Assembly (NCBI GenBank): GCA_021904315.1
Contig: CM038912.1
Span: forward strand, 20,161,501-20,225,500
Reading direction: 5' to 3'
Length of the DNA: 64,000 nucleotides
From: Sphagnum magellanicum
Lineage: Eukaryota > Streptophyta > Sphagnopsida > Sphagnales > Sphagnaceae
In this document: in pieces, positions 1 to 10,590 of the stretch
Layout of the letters: every line of letters begins with the position of its first letter
How positions within the stretch are numbered: the stretch's first letter is position 1
The notes under the pieces: model-generated
Database searches by the model: none
What the model was told of the DNA's origin: nothing
Seen by the model: the letters and a program-made list of their open reading frames with translations, nothing else
Position numbers and translations under genes: made by a program

Positions 1-1818
1 TTTTTAATTCACCCATCATTAAGCACCGAACCTCCATTTTTGTGGCATTCGAAACAATAGGTGAAGGGCTACAAATGTTTTTTGAGCTTTAGAAGCAAAA
101 GAACAATGTGTGAGGATTTGATTTGAAAAGAGTTTTTAAGTGTTTGCTCATAGGCTTATCTACCTTAATTAGCTTTAAATTGATGTGCATAATTAATACT
201 ACACAATCTCCATTTTGGATTGTGTACACTTATTGATAAAACTAAGGCTCACTTTAGTCCAAGGTTCAAATTCCTAAAAACCGATTTGGATTCTTATGAA
301 GCAAATTGAATTTTCGAATTGGGCCCTACCTTGGACCTTAGTTTGCATCTTGGTTTTCCAAATTATGAGCACTTTGAGTTTTTTTTTTTTTTTGGGTTTA
401 AACCAATTGACTTTCCCTCAAATTGGTTCCATGTAATTTTAGCTTCAATTTGCCACTTTTCAATTTTGGAGCTTCATCTAAAGGCCATGGGTCCAATTCA
501 TGGTTCTCAACCAATAGGATTGTTTTATTTCATTGGACCTTGGACCCTCATCTAAGGTGGCCTTAATATTAAACCAAACAAATTATGTTTAGTTGTATGA
601 TGGAGATGAAATTGAATTTGATTTAAAATTGAATTGGGTTTTAATTTTGTTAAAAAAAGACAAAAACATTTTTTTTGAAAATTCAAAGAACTAATGTCAA
701 GACTAAATTAAAGATTTCATCAAATTTGAACAATACTCAAAGTTCCTTTCAAAATCAAGAACTGAAAAACGTTGGACTTTACCATACAAAAGGCCTATGA
801 TAGTGTCCCCCACTTGTAAGTTTTACCCATCATAAAATACTACACCAAAGTTACCACGAACCTAAACAAGCCTAGATCATTAAGTGTAAGAGGGGATTTG
901 ATTCTTACATTTAATCCTTAAGAGTGGGAAGATTTTATTTTGTCATGGGCACGAAAGACTATAAAAATAGAAACTAAGTCAAAGACACATCGAAAAAAAC
1001 AAATCACAAGAAATGTAAGCTTAAGTCTAATCCAAAATTAAAAACACAAATATGTAAGACAAGAACACAATATATGCTAGAAGATGATTCAAACATGACT
1101 TTATTATAATAACATATGAAAAAAAAATATGGCAAGAAAACATACCCAAAACTGATGTTGAACAGACTAAGGTAATGGGAGGTCCTACCCCAATTTATAC
1201 CCCATTAGGGACCTAGCTCAAGGAAACATCCAAGCTTCTATGTGTGCATTGATCAAGGAATATTCCTAATTAATAGTCAACTAAAACTCAATTAAAATTT
1301 AACTAAGGGTTAATTAAAGGTTAATTAGAACTTAATTAAGATTTAACTAAAAGTTAACTACGACTTAATCGGGACTTTATTAAGACTTAATTGAAAGTTA
1401 ATTAAGAATTAACTGAAAATTAATCAAAAGTGCATTAGGAGTTAATTGAAAATTAATTAAAAATGAATTGAGAATTAATTGAAAGTTAACGATGATGTAA
1501 GTGATGATGCAAGTGACTATGTTAGTGCAAGCGATTATGCAAGTGATAGGTGATGGTGATGTTTGTAACATATTCCTAATTTTAAGTTGTAAGCATAAAA
1601 TATTTTTCATTAAAATCCTTGCTCTCTTAAAGATTAAGTGCAAAATCCTTCTTCTTTTCTAAAAGGGATATTCAAATGCAAGATGCCCTCCAAATACATT
1701 GAAATTTCACTAGGCAACTCTAGCATCTATAGTTGTATAATCAACTTTAAAATACACTATGAATTCTTAATTAATTTTTTACTAATTTTGGTTGAGTTTG
1801 GCATTCTATTAACAAAAC
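1..1818. repeat. Left part of duplicated segment, copy 1
   Basis: Nearly the same sequence recurs at about 31579-33391, with scattered single-base changes and small indels. I see no gene here: the short ORFs are not conserved beyond the DNA similarity and contain low-complexity stretches. Similarity to copy 2 stops sharply after base 1818 and resumes at 13991, so the DNA between is an insertion in copy 1 or a loss in copy 2. The left limit of the duplication lies outside the window. Confidence 0.9.
1270..1490. repeat. Degenerate TTAATTAA-rich short tandem repeat
   Basis: A run of imperfect units of roughly 13-16 bp of the type AACTTAATTAAGA, many holding the palindrome TTAATTAA. It is followed by a short GATGATGTAAGT-like stretch at about 1490-1560. 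The same array occurs in the second duplicate at about 32855-33060, so it predates the duplication. No coding content. Confidence 0.7.
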
Positions 1819-1962
1819 TAGTTGGTCCCTTCTGGGACCTGGAGTGGAGGTAGGCCTAACAGTGTCTTTTATTGACTACGTCCCTCTCTCTTTCTCAACT
1901 AGAGTAGTACTGCTCCTGCAGCACTAACCTAAACGTTGTCTACTACTTAGCCTACTACATGT

Positions 1963-1983
1963 GGGGGGGGGGGGGGGGGGGGG
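1963..1983. repeat. Poly-G tract (21 G)
   Basis: An uninterrupted run of 21 G directly before the target duplication of the Mutator-like element. The paralogous empty site has a shorter run at 10341-10349. Length is likely variable and error-prone in sequencing. Confidence 0.9.
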
Positions 1984-1984
1984 A

Positions 1985-1993
1985 TAAACAAGC
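1985..1993. repeat. Left 9-bp target site duplication
   Basis: TAAACAAGC, repeated exactly at 9031-9039. Nine base pairs is the typical target duplication length of Mutator-like elements. The unoccupied paralogous site with the same nine bases is at 10351-10359. Confidence 0.9.
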
Positions 1994-2084
1994 GGCTGGA
2001 GTGAATTAGCACCCACCAATGCACTAGTTGCGGATGAGCCCGTTGAGGCCGTTTTCTGGATGGACGAAAATCCCATCCTCTCTG

Positions 2085-2380
2085 CCCGATTTTTTTTTTT
2101 TTTTCCACCTCTTCTCTACCCCAAAATTTTACCCCGTCCTACCTACCACCTACCTCCCCTCGTCCTACCTACCACTTACCTCCCCCCTCCTACCTACCAC
2201 CTACCAACCCCACCCCCCCTCACTCCATCGCCAGAGCTCTAGAGACCTCGGGCGGCTGTGGAGCTGGAGCGGTTGGAGCTGGAGCTGGAGCTAGAACTGT
2301 GGAGCTGGAGCGGCTGGAGCGAGAACTGGAGCTGTGGCTGTGGAGCTGGAGCGGCTGGAGCGCACACAAAAAGGTAAGAA
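2085..2380. repeat. Pyrimidine-rich tract followed by GGAGCT-type repeat
   Basis: From 2090 to 2245 the plus strand is nearly all C and T with CCTACCTACC-like units. From about 2255 it changes to a GGAGCTGGAGCGGCT-like repeat. ORFs crossing it translate to simple Pro/Tyr/Leu or Trp/Ser-rich strings and are not credible genes. Confidence 0.75.
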
Positions 2381-2399
2381 CCCTTCTTCATTTTCTTGC

Positions 2400-2830
2400 T
2401 TGCTACAACGCAGCAAGCTTCGGAGCCAGGCTCCGGAGCTTTGCTACGCGTTGCTTTGCCGCAATGCAGTAAGCTCCGGAGCCAGGCTCCGGAGCTTTGC
2501 TGCGTGTTGCGTTGCAGCAAGCTCCGGAGCTTTGCTGCGCGTTGCTTTGCCGCAACGCAGCAAGCTTCGGAGCCAGGCTCTGGAGCTTTGCTGCGCGTTG
2601 CGTTGCAGCAAGCTCCGGAGCCTGGCTCCGGAGCTTTGCTGCGCGTTGCTTTGCTGCAACACAGCAACCTCCGAAGCCAGGCCCCGGAGCTTTGCTGCGT
2701 GTTACTTTGCTGGAGCTCCGGAGCTTTGCTGTGCGTTGCTTTGTTGTGGCTCCGGAGCTTTGCTGCGCGTTGCTTTGCTGCAACTAAACCCTGCAACGCA
2801 GCAAGCTCTGGAGCGTCTCTTACAGCAGAA
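2400..2830. repeat. GC-rich palindromic array (CTCCGGAG core)
   Basis: Imperfect repeats built from AGCTCCGGAGC and TTTGCTGCGCGTTGC blocks. Many CTCCGGAG cores sit in pairs that can fold back. One pair at 2611-2635 is a perfect 12-bp inverted repeat around a single base. All six frames stay open over much of the array, an artefact of the repeat rather than evidence of coding. Confidence 0.85.
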
Positions 2831-2923
2831 GAAAAAGAAGAACCCTGAACCTTTTGCCCCATCCTTTATATTTTTTATTTTGCTTTGGTTTAGTTGATTA
2901 GAATTAACATTTAACAATAACTA

Positions 2924-4368
2924 GTGGTCTTTTGTTTAGGGTTGGAGGTTGGAATGGGTAAGAGAAGAAGACTCAGGAAAAGCTGTGGTGGTGAGCTGGA
3001 GGTCAATATGCAAGATGTTGCATCAGATGAGGCGATTCTTCCAAGTGTTGCTGTGGCAGATGTGATGATTCTTTTGCCATATGTTGCTGGAGGAGATGAG
3101 GGAGTTATTGAGTCACATGTTGCTACATCTGATGCAACAATTATTCAACAAAATGTTGCATCAGATGAAGCAAATAGTGAACAAGATGTTGCATCAGATG
3201 AAGAAATGGGTGAGCAAAATGCTGCTCTATCACAATTGAAATATAAAGATAACATTAGTATAGATTATTTTAGAATGTGTGGACATCAGATTAAATACAG
3301 ATTAAAGAAATTGTACAAGTTTTTTTAGGTTTAATTATATCCGCACCTTCCATCATTTGTTGGAAGGTGCGGGATTTTTTTAATGCAATACCTGAAAACA
3401 ATGATTTGTAATATTTACATTTTGTTTTTTGATCTTTCTTTTTTTGGCTTAGGTCCGGAAGTTGAATCTGATAAGGCAGCTCTGCCACTTGCACTTTTTT
3501 GCCCACCGAATTTGGCTCAGAAGGACAAGGAATGGACGCATGTTGGGTCCAAATGGAGGTGCAAAGTTGGTAATTACACTACTGCATATTGTGCAAAATG
3601 GCTGTTGACGAAACACTTGAAGGAGGTGCATGGGTTGGTGGCTGAAAAGTCCAAACCTGGGAGGCCTTCAACTGCTGCAGGAGGTCCTCGACATCAGGAC
3701 CATGCCAAGATGAATGCTCGCATCTTGGGAAATGCGATGGTTATGCAGAGGCAGAACGATCAAAAGGTGGCTAGTCGCGTTCGTGCCAAAGCACAACGCG
3801 AATGGGAAAACCTGGTAGCTATTGCAAAATAGTGTCCACCATTCCCAAAACCAAGTTTGGTGAAATTAACTTCAGAGAAACTTTTGAAAGTGTTGGGGCT
3901 TACTGCTTGGGGTGTGGGCAGTGTGCCTCAAGATGCAGCATCGCGAATGGAGAAAGATGAAGACTTACAAGGGATTATTCGATCCACCCGTTGCGCATAT
4001 GCACGGCAACTCAAGACGGCATGGGATGCCAAATATTGGGATGGAGAGTCCAATAAAACAAGTCGGAAATAACAGTTGGTAGCTGTTTTGGATTTTCATG
4101 AATCTAGAATGATTCATGGAAGGTAAGAAACAATCATAAGCAATGTTTATTGTTTTTTTATTGCATTTCATCCAAGGTGTGTTAGGGTTTAACTTGGTGG
4201 TTTTTGGGTGTTTATAGGGTTCAGGGCCAAACACAGGAAGAGTTTGTGGCAACTGCGATTCAAGTGGAAATGCAACGTCGACATTTATACACTACTCGTC
4301 ATGCAACAAAGGCTGCAAATGCAACTGCTGCGTACCGAGCTAAACACGAGATTGTAGATTGCTAGACA
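2924..4368 (+). pseudogene. Broken multi-exon zinc-finger-like gene carried by the MULE
   Basis: I do not recognise the family by name. A likely first coding part begins near 2954 with a basic patch GKRRRLRK, then has three to four copies of an acidic QDVASDEA-like motif. After an apparent intron (acceptor near 3452) comes a second part with C-x8-C and H-x4-H spacing (WRCKVGNYTTAYC, then HLKEVH), suggesting a zinc finger, and an Arg/Gln/Lys-rich helix. A TAG at 3830-3832 interrupts the frame, but similar-looking protein continues in the same frame (VKLTSEKLLKVLGL...) to a TAA at 4070-4072 and on to a donor near 4121. A last exon after the acceptor near 4218 ends in HEIVDC and a stop at about 4363. 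Two in-frame stops with preserved exon structure indicate a pseudogene. It may be element cargo captured from a host gene. Confidence 0.55.
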
Positions 4369-4680
4369 CTGATATGGGTTAGGGTTTAGGGTTATACAGT
4401 TAGTTAGGTTTTATAGCCCTTTTACTTTTTGGACTACCCAATTTTGAACTACCCAATATAATATCATCTTCTATTCACACTTGTTTTATGGTATATGGTT
4501 AAGCATATGTCTTCTTTGTCATAATTTTTTTAGTACTTGAGATGTAAGAATCAAACCAAAGATCAAAATGAACATTGTGCAATACTTACATCTAATATAA
4601 TAGCACTCACATCACTTGAAGAGTTTCAAAACAATATACACATTTTAAACATATAAAATACCTACATCATTTTCTATTAT
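4369..4680. other. AT-rich MULE interior with a short telomere-like tract
   Basis: No gene seen. About 4377-4397 holds GGGTTAGGGTTTAGGG, a short telomere-like run. The rest is AT-rich and leads into the 52-bp array. Confidence 0.5.
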
Positions 4681-5090
4681 AAATCTCATAAGGAGATTTT
4701 CAAATATGCAATACCCACATATACGTCCTAAAATAGTCACAGGCATATTACATTCAGTGCAATACCCGCATCTAAGTCCCATAATAGTCGTTACAATTTT
4801 TGGCATCCCTTGCAATACCCGCATCTAAGTCCCATAATAGCCGCTGGTATTTTTGGCATCTCTTGCAATACCCGCATATGGGCCACCCATAGTTGTTAAC
4901 ATTCGTCATTCGTTGCAATACCCGCATATGGGTCCATGGTTTTCATTGGGTTTTATAACATTTCTTGCAATACCCGCATATAGTTTCCATAATAGCCACT
5001 GGTTTTTTTTTTGTGTCTCTTGCAATACCTGCATATAGGTCCCATAATAGTTGCTGGTTTTTTTCATTCTTTGCAAAATTTACATTTTGT
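4680..5090. repeat. 52-bp tandem array with TGCAATACCCGCAT core
   Basis: The core TTGCAATACCCGCAT recurs at about 4759, 4812, 4865, 4915, 4967 and 5022, spacing 50-55 bp, with CCCATAATAG between. Degenerate units flank it. The reverse complement of the same core (ATGCAGGTATTGCA) is the heart of the 80-bp arrays further right in the same element. Confidence 0.85.
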
Positions 5091-5202
5091 CATAAAATTA
5101 ATTTAGAATAATAATCAATTTAGGTATATAAAAAGACATATTTTGGGTATTCATAGCACTTATTTGTTATTTTGAAATGACATTACATGCGAGTTTTGCA
5201 TT

Positions 5203-5233
5203 CAGGGTTTAGGGTTTAGGGTTTAGGGTTAGG
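5203..5233. repeat. Interstitial telomere-like repeat
   Basis: Four tandem AGGGTTT units, the land-plant telomere motif. A fold-back version (TTTAGGGTAAACCCTAAA type) lies at about 5785-5830. These are internal tracts, not a chromosome end. Confidence 0.85.
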
Positions 5234-5900
5234 TTTTCACATAAGGTTTGCTTCTTACCTTTGTGTGATAACTCCAACCTAATTTTCCTAATCTCTTTGA
5301 AGAAAATATATAATAAGATTGTATTAGGTCCCATATGTTTAAACCCAAAAAATTTCCCCCCAATTGAATATAAAATATTTTTGATAGTACATGAATTATC
5401 AACAAATTTTGACATATAATTAAATAATTAATAGACCATTATTTCAGATAATTTAAATGATTAATTATCAAGAATTAGATAATCATTTATTTATTTGGAA
5501 TAATTAACTATTCATTTGGCTTAACTTCATTTATTTGGAAAATAAAAAGTTGGATCTAAAAATCAGATTAACTTTATTTGATTGATTAACTTTAATATAT
5601 TTTTATTTTAATAAGTGATTAAAATCACTATTTAAGATAACTATTACATGTTATAAATTGCATGTTCAGCTTTTTCATGAAAAATTCATACACCAAAATA
5701 AGTTTGATCACAATTGCCATTGTACTATTTGTTCCACAAACAATACAATTTTTTTTCAAATTCATGAAACAAAATAAGAATCATGGGTTTAAGGTTTAAG
5801 GTTTAGGGTAAACCCTAAACCCTAAACTCCTAATCAGCAACCCCAGCCTCACACCTTTGTTAACATATTATTTTGAAATTAATTAATTATTTTAGAATGA
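5234..5900. other. AT-rich MULE interior
   Basis: No gene seen. The stretch 5240-5780 is about 80-90 percent similar to 6540-7010 later in the element (shared phrases around ATAATTAAATAATTAATAGACC and the TTCATGAAAAATT region). The element therefore contains a large internal direct duplication with a period of about 1.2-1.3 kb. Confidence 0.6.
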
Positions 5901-6090
5901 CCCAAAATGTAGATATTACATTTAGGGTAGGATCTTCATTTAAAGAAGCTTAAACCCCACAACCGTATTTTTATAGTGGCCCAAAATGCAGGTATTGCAT
6001 GTAGGGTAGGATCTTCACTTAAAGAGGGCTTAAACCCCCCATGCGTACTTTCAAGGTGACCCAAAATGTAGGTATTGCATTTAGGGTTCA
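5900..6090. repeat. 80-bp telomere-motif array, block 1
   Basis: Three units of the type GTGACCCAAAATGCAGG, TATTGCATTTAGGGT, then AAACCCCACATGCGTACTTT. They are related to blocks 7085-7600 and 8455-8660. Confidence 0.8.
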
Positions 6091-7084
6091 GTTTATATCA
6101 TTATTTATATATTAAATGTTATGAATAACAATATATTTGGACCAATATTTAAACCAATATTATACATCATGAAAAATAAAGTTTACATAAGGACTTCTGT
6201 TATATATGTATAAAATATAAAATGTTTTTGACCCACTATGTGAATATATTAACCAAGAAATTTTTTACTATATATCAAAAAAATAAAAATAAAAATTTCA
6301 ATTAAACATAGGATTAATATATGGGAGAGATCATTTTTATTATTATGTGAAATAGAAAAGAAGAAAGTAAATAATTATGTGCTTTGAATTTTTTTTAAAC
6401 ATAATTTAAAATCTTGTTAAATTAAAGACTTTATAGTTATGTTTTTAGTATGAATATACAACTTTAAAAGGGGAAAAAAAATATGAACATCTTTGAAAAA
6501 TATTTAAGCTTGAACTTTTTATTTTTTGATCTTGACAAACTCCGTATTACATTTAGGGTTGGGTTTTCATATAAGGTTTGTTTTTTACCTTTGTGCGATA
6601 AATATTTATGATAATTAATGAATTTTCACAAAATTTGTCATATAATTAAATAATTAATAGACCATTATTTCAGATAATTTAGATGATTAATTATCAAGAA
6701 TCATATAATCATTTATTTATTTAAAATAATTAACTAATCATTTGGCTTAAATTTATTTACTTGAAAATAAAAAGTTGGATTTAATCAGATTAATTAATTT
6801 GATATTTGATTGATTAACTTTAGTATTTTTTGTTTTAATAAATTATTGAAATCAGTATTTATAATTATTCCATGTTATAGATTGCAAGTTTCAACTTTTT
6901 CATGAAAAATTTTTACACCAAAATAAGCTTGATCACAATTGTCATTGTATTATTTGTTCCACAAACAATAGAACCTCTTTTAAAATTCATGAAAAAAAAT
7001 AAGAATCATGGATTCCTAATCAACAACCCCAACCTCCGTACACACTTTTGTTAACATATGATTTTGAAATTAACTAATTATTTT
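6091..7084. other. AT-rich MULE interior between arrays
   Basis: No gene seen. It includes the second copy (about 6540-7010) of the internal direct duplication described at 5234-5900. Confidence 0.6.
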
Positions 7085-7600
7085 AGAGTGACCCAAAATG
7101 CAGGTATTGCATTTAGGGTAGGATCTTCATATAAAAAACCCTAAACCCACATGCGTACTTTCGGAGTGACCCAAAATGCAGGTATTGCATTTAGGGTGGG
7201 ATTTTCATATAAAGAACCTTAAACCCCACATGCGTACTTTCGGAGTGACCCTAAATGCAGGTATTGCATTTAGGGTAAGATCTTCATATAAAGAAACCCT
7301 AAACCCCACATGCATACTTTCGGAGTGACCCCAAATGCAGGTATTGCATTTAGGGTGGGATCTTCATATAAAGAACCCTAAACCCCACATGCGTACTTTC
7401 GAAGTGACCCTAAATGCAGGTATTGCATTTAGGGTAAGATCTTCATATAAAGAAAGCTTAAACCCTACATGCGTCCTTTCGGAATGACCCAAAGTGCAGG
7501 TATTGCATTTAGGGTAAGATCTTCATATAAAGAAAGCTTAAACCCTACATTCGTCCTTTCGGAATGACCCAAAGTGCAGGTATTGCATTTAGGGTTGGGT
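7085..7600. repeat. 80-bp telomere-motif array, block 2
   Basis: Seven units with cores at 7101, 7179, 7258, 7338, 7417, 7497 and 7577 (period 78-80 bp). Each unit carries GCAGGTATTGCATTTAGGGT, and most later carry AAACCCTAAACCCC-like sequence. Plus- and minus-strand telomere motifs therefore face each other about 20 bases apart (for example 7269-7276 and 7296-7303). Confidence 0.9.
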
Positions 7601-8454
7601 TATTTCAAAATGACTTTGCATATGCATATTGTGTTTAGGGCTAGGTCTTCACTTAAGGGTATCCAAACCATTTAGATGGGTTTTTTTGAAACGTGGGTAT
7701 TACATTTAGGTTTGTTTTTTCATTTCAACTTGAAATACCCAAACTTATACTTACCTTTACCAACTAGAATTTTGGGGTTTCGTTGCAATACCTACATCCG
7801 TACTTACTTTTACCAACTGGAATTTTGGGGCACAATTTCAATACTTGCATTTGTACTTACTTTTACCAAACCCTAACAAAAAAAAATCTTAGTGATATAT
7901 GCCCTAAACCTAAAAAATTATACAAGCTATACAAATCATATAATGCAAAATAAACTAATTTAAAAGAACATAGGAAAAAATTTAAAAACCAAAATTCAAA
8001 GGTTTTAAACTATAAATATTTATTAAGTGAAAGAAAATACGTTAATCTTTAAAAATAATCAAATAAATTTCATATAAAATCAAAAGAAAAGATATGTGTT
8101 TTATCTTTGTGTGATCCTTTCAACCTAATTTTTCCACTCTTTTTGAAGAAGATATAAAATGCAATTGTATTACTTCACATATGTGTAAACCCTAAAATTT
8201 TCCCCCCAAATTTAGCCTACTCTAGATTAATTACTATACATTTGTGAAAAACTTATTAATTAATTTGTGTCTCAACCTTAAACCTAAAAATTTCCCCCCA
8301 AATTTAGCTTACTTTAAATTAATTACTATACATTTATGAAAAACTTATCAATTAATTTATGTGTTTCAACCCTAAACCTAATGGTTAACTTAATAGGGTA
8401 TGTAATTAATGAGTAGCTAGGTTAGTAGGGTAGGTGGTTAATACAGTAGCTTGG
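7601..8454. other. AT-rich MULE interior
   Basis: No gene seen. Degenerate copies of the TGCAATACC core occur around 7780-7850. A CCCTAAACCTAA, TTTCCCCCCAAATTTAGC phrase occurs twice (about 8195 and 8285), indicating a local duplication of roughly 85 bp. Confidence 0.55.
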
Positions 8455-8660
8455 TTAGCGGTGTGACCCAAAATGCAAGTATTGCATTTAGGGTATGATA
8501 TTCGTATAAAGATGTTTAAACCTCACATGCGTATTTTCGAAATGGCCCAAAATGCAGGTATTGCATTTAGGGTAGGATCTTTGTATAAAGAAAGCTTGAA
8601 CCCCACATGCGTACTTTTGAAATGGCCCAAAATGTAGGTATTGCATTTAGGGTAAGGTTT
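8455..8660. repeat. 80-bp telomere-motif array, block 3
   Basis: Three units of the 80-bp repeat, with cores near 8477, 8556 and 8635. Confidence 0.8.
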
Positions 8661-8686
8661 TTAGGGTAGGGTATGTAATTAATAAG

Positions 8687-8845
8687 GTAGCTAGGTTAGT
8701 AGGGTAGGTGGTGAGTACAGTAGCTAGGTTAGTAGGGTAGGTGATGAGTACAGTAGCTAGGTTAATATGGTAGGTGGTAAGTACAGTAGCTAGGTTAGTA
8801 GGGTAGGTGGTGAGTGCAGTAGCTAGGTAGAAAAGTGAACAGGGT
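8687..8845. repeat. 33-bp tandem array
   Basis: GTAGCTAGGTTAGTAGGGTA-type units start at 8687, 8720, 8753, 8786 and 8819, an exact 33-bp period. The array lies just inside the right end of the MULE. Confidence 0.9.
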
Positions 8846-9030
8846 AGCTATGTGTGAGGTCAGGTCCAGGGAAAAACGAGCACGAACCAAAAAAAAAAAA
8901 AGTACAATGGTCAGCAACAAAAAGAAATGGACTGTCATGAACCCCATCCGGCGCCAAATGAAAAAACGCAACCCATCCAGTGGACAGAACGGCCAACTGG
9001 TGCATTGGTGGCTGTTAATTCACTCTGGCC

Positions 9031-9039
9031 TAAACAAGC
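9031..9039. repeat. Right 9-bp target site duplication
   Basis: TAAACAAGC, identical to 1985-1993. The host repeat (CAGCAGCAGC...) continues from here as it does after 10359. Confidence 0.9.
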
Positions 9040-10030
9040 CAGCAGCAGCTGCAAAATCATTGGCATACATAAGTCTTCTCCAGCACCTGGACACCTTCTG
9101 CAGCTGATGTCCAAAGACACGTCTCTGATGGATTCAATGATACAAATGAGATTGGAGGGGATTTTCACAAGAGCCCTATGAATTATATGGTCCATCAAGC
9201 TTGGACTTCTTGTGCAACTCTAGCTCACCTTTGTTTTTTTTCCAAAATAAATATTGCTGATAGTGAGAACCGGCAAGCAGGTTGCAATTCCAAGACAAGT
9301 GAGGTGCATTTATATCTATGACATTGCAGAGGAAACTCCACTGGTGGATGTGTGCTCTGTCTCTCCGTGCGGAGTAAGCAAACAGGGTCAGTGCTGAAGT
9401 TCAGAAACTTTTTTTAAATGTACCATAAACTGCTCAGTGGACAGTATATATAATTTTGAATCACCCAGTGTGACTTGATTTAAGACACATCAGATGAGTA
9501 TCCTAGGATGATGAGCCATGTCTGACCATGAAGTTCCACTTTCTTGCAATGCTAGGGTTCATCATATAGATTTACATGCTTTTCAAGGTTTTCAATCAGT
9601 AAAAGTGAAAGTAACAAAGCTCACCAGATTTCTATATTTGGTTTCCAGTGTGTAGCCCAAATTATAAAATGATGATTAAAGATCTGTACTTCATGTGTGG
9701 ATTATAGCCAGAATTGGCTAAATCTTCTGAGGGATGATCACAATTTTTTCTACATCGTCTTATGGATGATTCCTTGTTTGTTTGTGGATTTCAGTTTTCT
9801 CAATGTCCAAAACTCATCTTAGATGTGCTTTTACAACCTTCGAACAAATCCTAACCTAAAACCAAAAATTCTTACAACTGCAGCCCAGTGGACAGTATAA
9901 TTTTGAATCATCGAGTGTGACTTAATTTAAGAATTATAGAAATTGACTTGTGATTGCTCAATGCCTGGACTGGCTATGGTTTTTGGAATGGCTAGTGCTG
10001 GTGACATGTGAAAAGTTGACGAACCTAAAC
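9040..10030. repeat. Host repeat right of the MULE, with internal duplications
   Basis: Bases 9040-9270 match 10360-10590, apart from small changes. Within it, a CAGTGGACAGTATA, ATTTTGAATCA phrase occurs at about 9436 and again at about 9888, a second internal repeat. No protein-coding gene is recognised. The short ORFs at 8835-9198 cross the MULE boundary and are spurious. Confidence 0.7.
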
Positions 10031-10350
10031 GTTGTCAGCTTGGGTCACTAGAGAGAGTCAACACAGACAGAGCGGATGATGATATTACACTCTTCCTCTG
10101 CAATATTACCTAGTCATTACCTATTAAGAAGAGGTGAGGACTTCGAAAATTTCACATAGCCTGTTGTTTCCAGCAACTATAAACACAGTGAATGATTGCT
10201 AGTCACAGTATGAGACTTGGAAAAAAGAACAGTACTAATTTGGAACAGTTGGACTATTTACAGGATCTTAACAAACTCTTGTTCTCTAACGTTGTAGACC
10301 AAGCTGCGCAGAAAACTGAATACTACTTAGCCTACTACATGGGGGGGGGA

Positions 10351-10359
10351 TAAACAAGC
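10351..10359. other. Paralogous empty MULE target site
   Basis: TAAACAAGC occurs once here, in the context CCTACTACAT, poly-G, GA, TAAACAAGC, CAGCAGCAGC. The same context flanks the MULE on both sides at 1985 and 9031. This unit is what the site looked like before insertion. Confidence 0.85.
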
Positions 10360-10590
10360 CAGCAGCAGCAGCAAAATCACTGGCATACATAAGTCTTCTT
10401 CAGCACCTGGACGCTTTCTGCAACTGATGTCCACAGACATGTCTCTGATGGATTTAATGATAGAAATGAGATCGGAGGGGATTTTCACAAGAGCCCTGTG
10501 AATTATATGGTCTTGGACTTCTTGTGCAACTCTAGCTCACCTTTTTTTTTCCCCCAAAATAAATATTGCTGCTAGTGAGAACCGGCATGT

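Larger units (their letters stand above)
1994..9030. mobile_element. Mutator-like element (MULE), 7037 bp, non-autonomous as read
   Basis: The element is bounded by an exact 9-bp duplication TAAACAAGC. Its ends are imperfect inverted repeats: 32 of the first 37 bases match between 1994-2030 and the reverse complement of 8994-9030, starting GGC and sharing AGTGAATTA and CCACCAATGCAC. Weaker similarity continues inward to about 2075 and 8940. No MuDR-type transposase is recognisable in any frame, so it looks non-autonomous or decayed. Interior, left to right: pyrimidine- and GC-rich arrays, a broken zinc-finger-like gene, a 52-bp array, telomere-like tracts, 80-bp arrays and a 33-bp array. A sister copy of the insertion site at 10321-10380 lacks the element, which fixes the boundaries. 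Confidence 0.85.

Noticed and set aside
2239..2897. Long overlapping ORFs on both strands (207 aa minus, 187 aa plus)
   Set aside because: They lie in the GC-rich palindromic array, are open in nearly all frames, and translate to simple repeats; composition explains them.
7085..7600. Regular repeats as a CRISPR array
   Set aside because: Units are contiguous 80-bp tandem repeats without unique spacers, in a plant genome.
5203..8660. Telomere-like repeats as a real chromosome end
   Set aside because: Runs are short, occur in both orientations, and lie inside a transposon with ordinary sequence on both sides.
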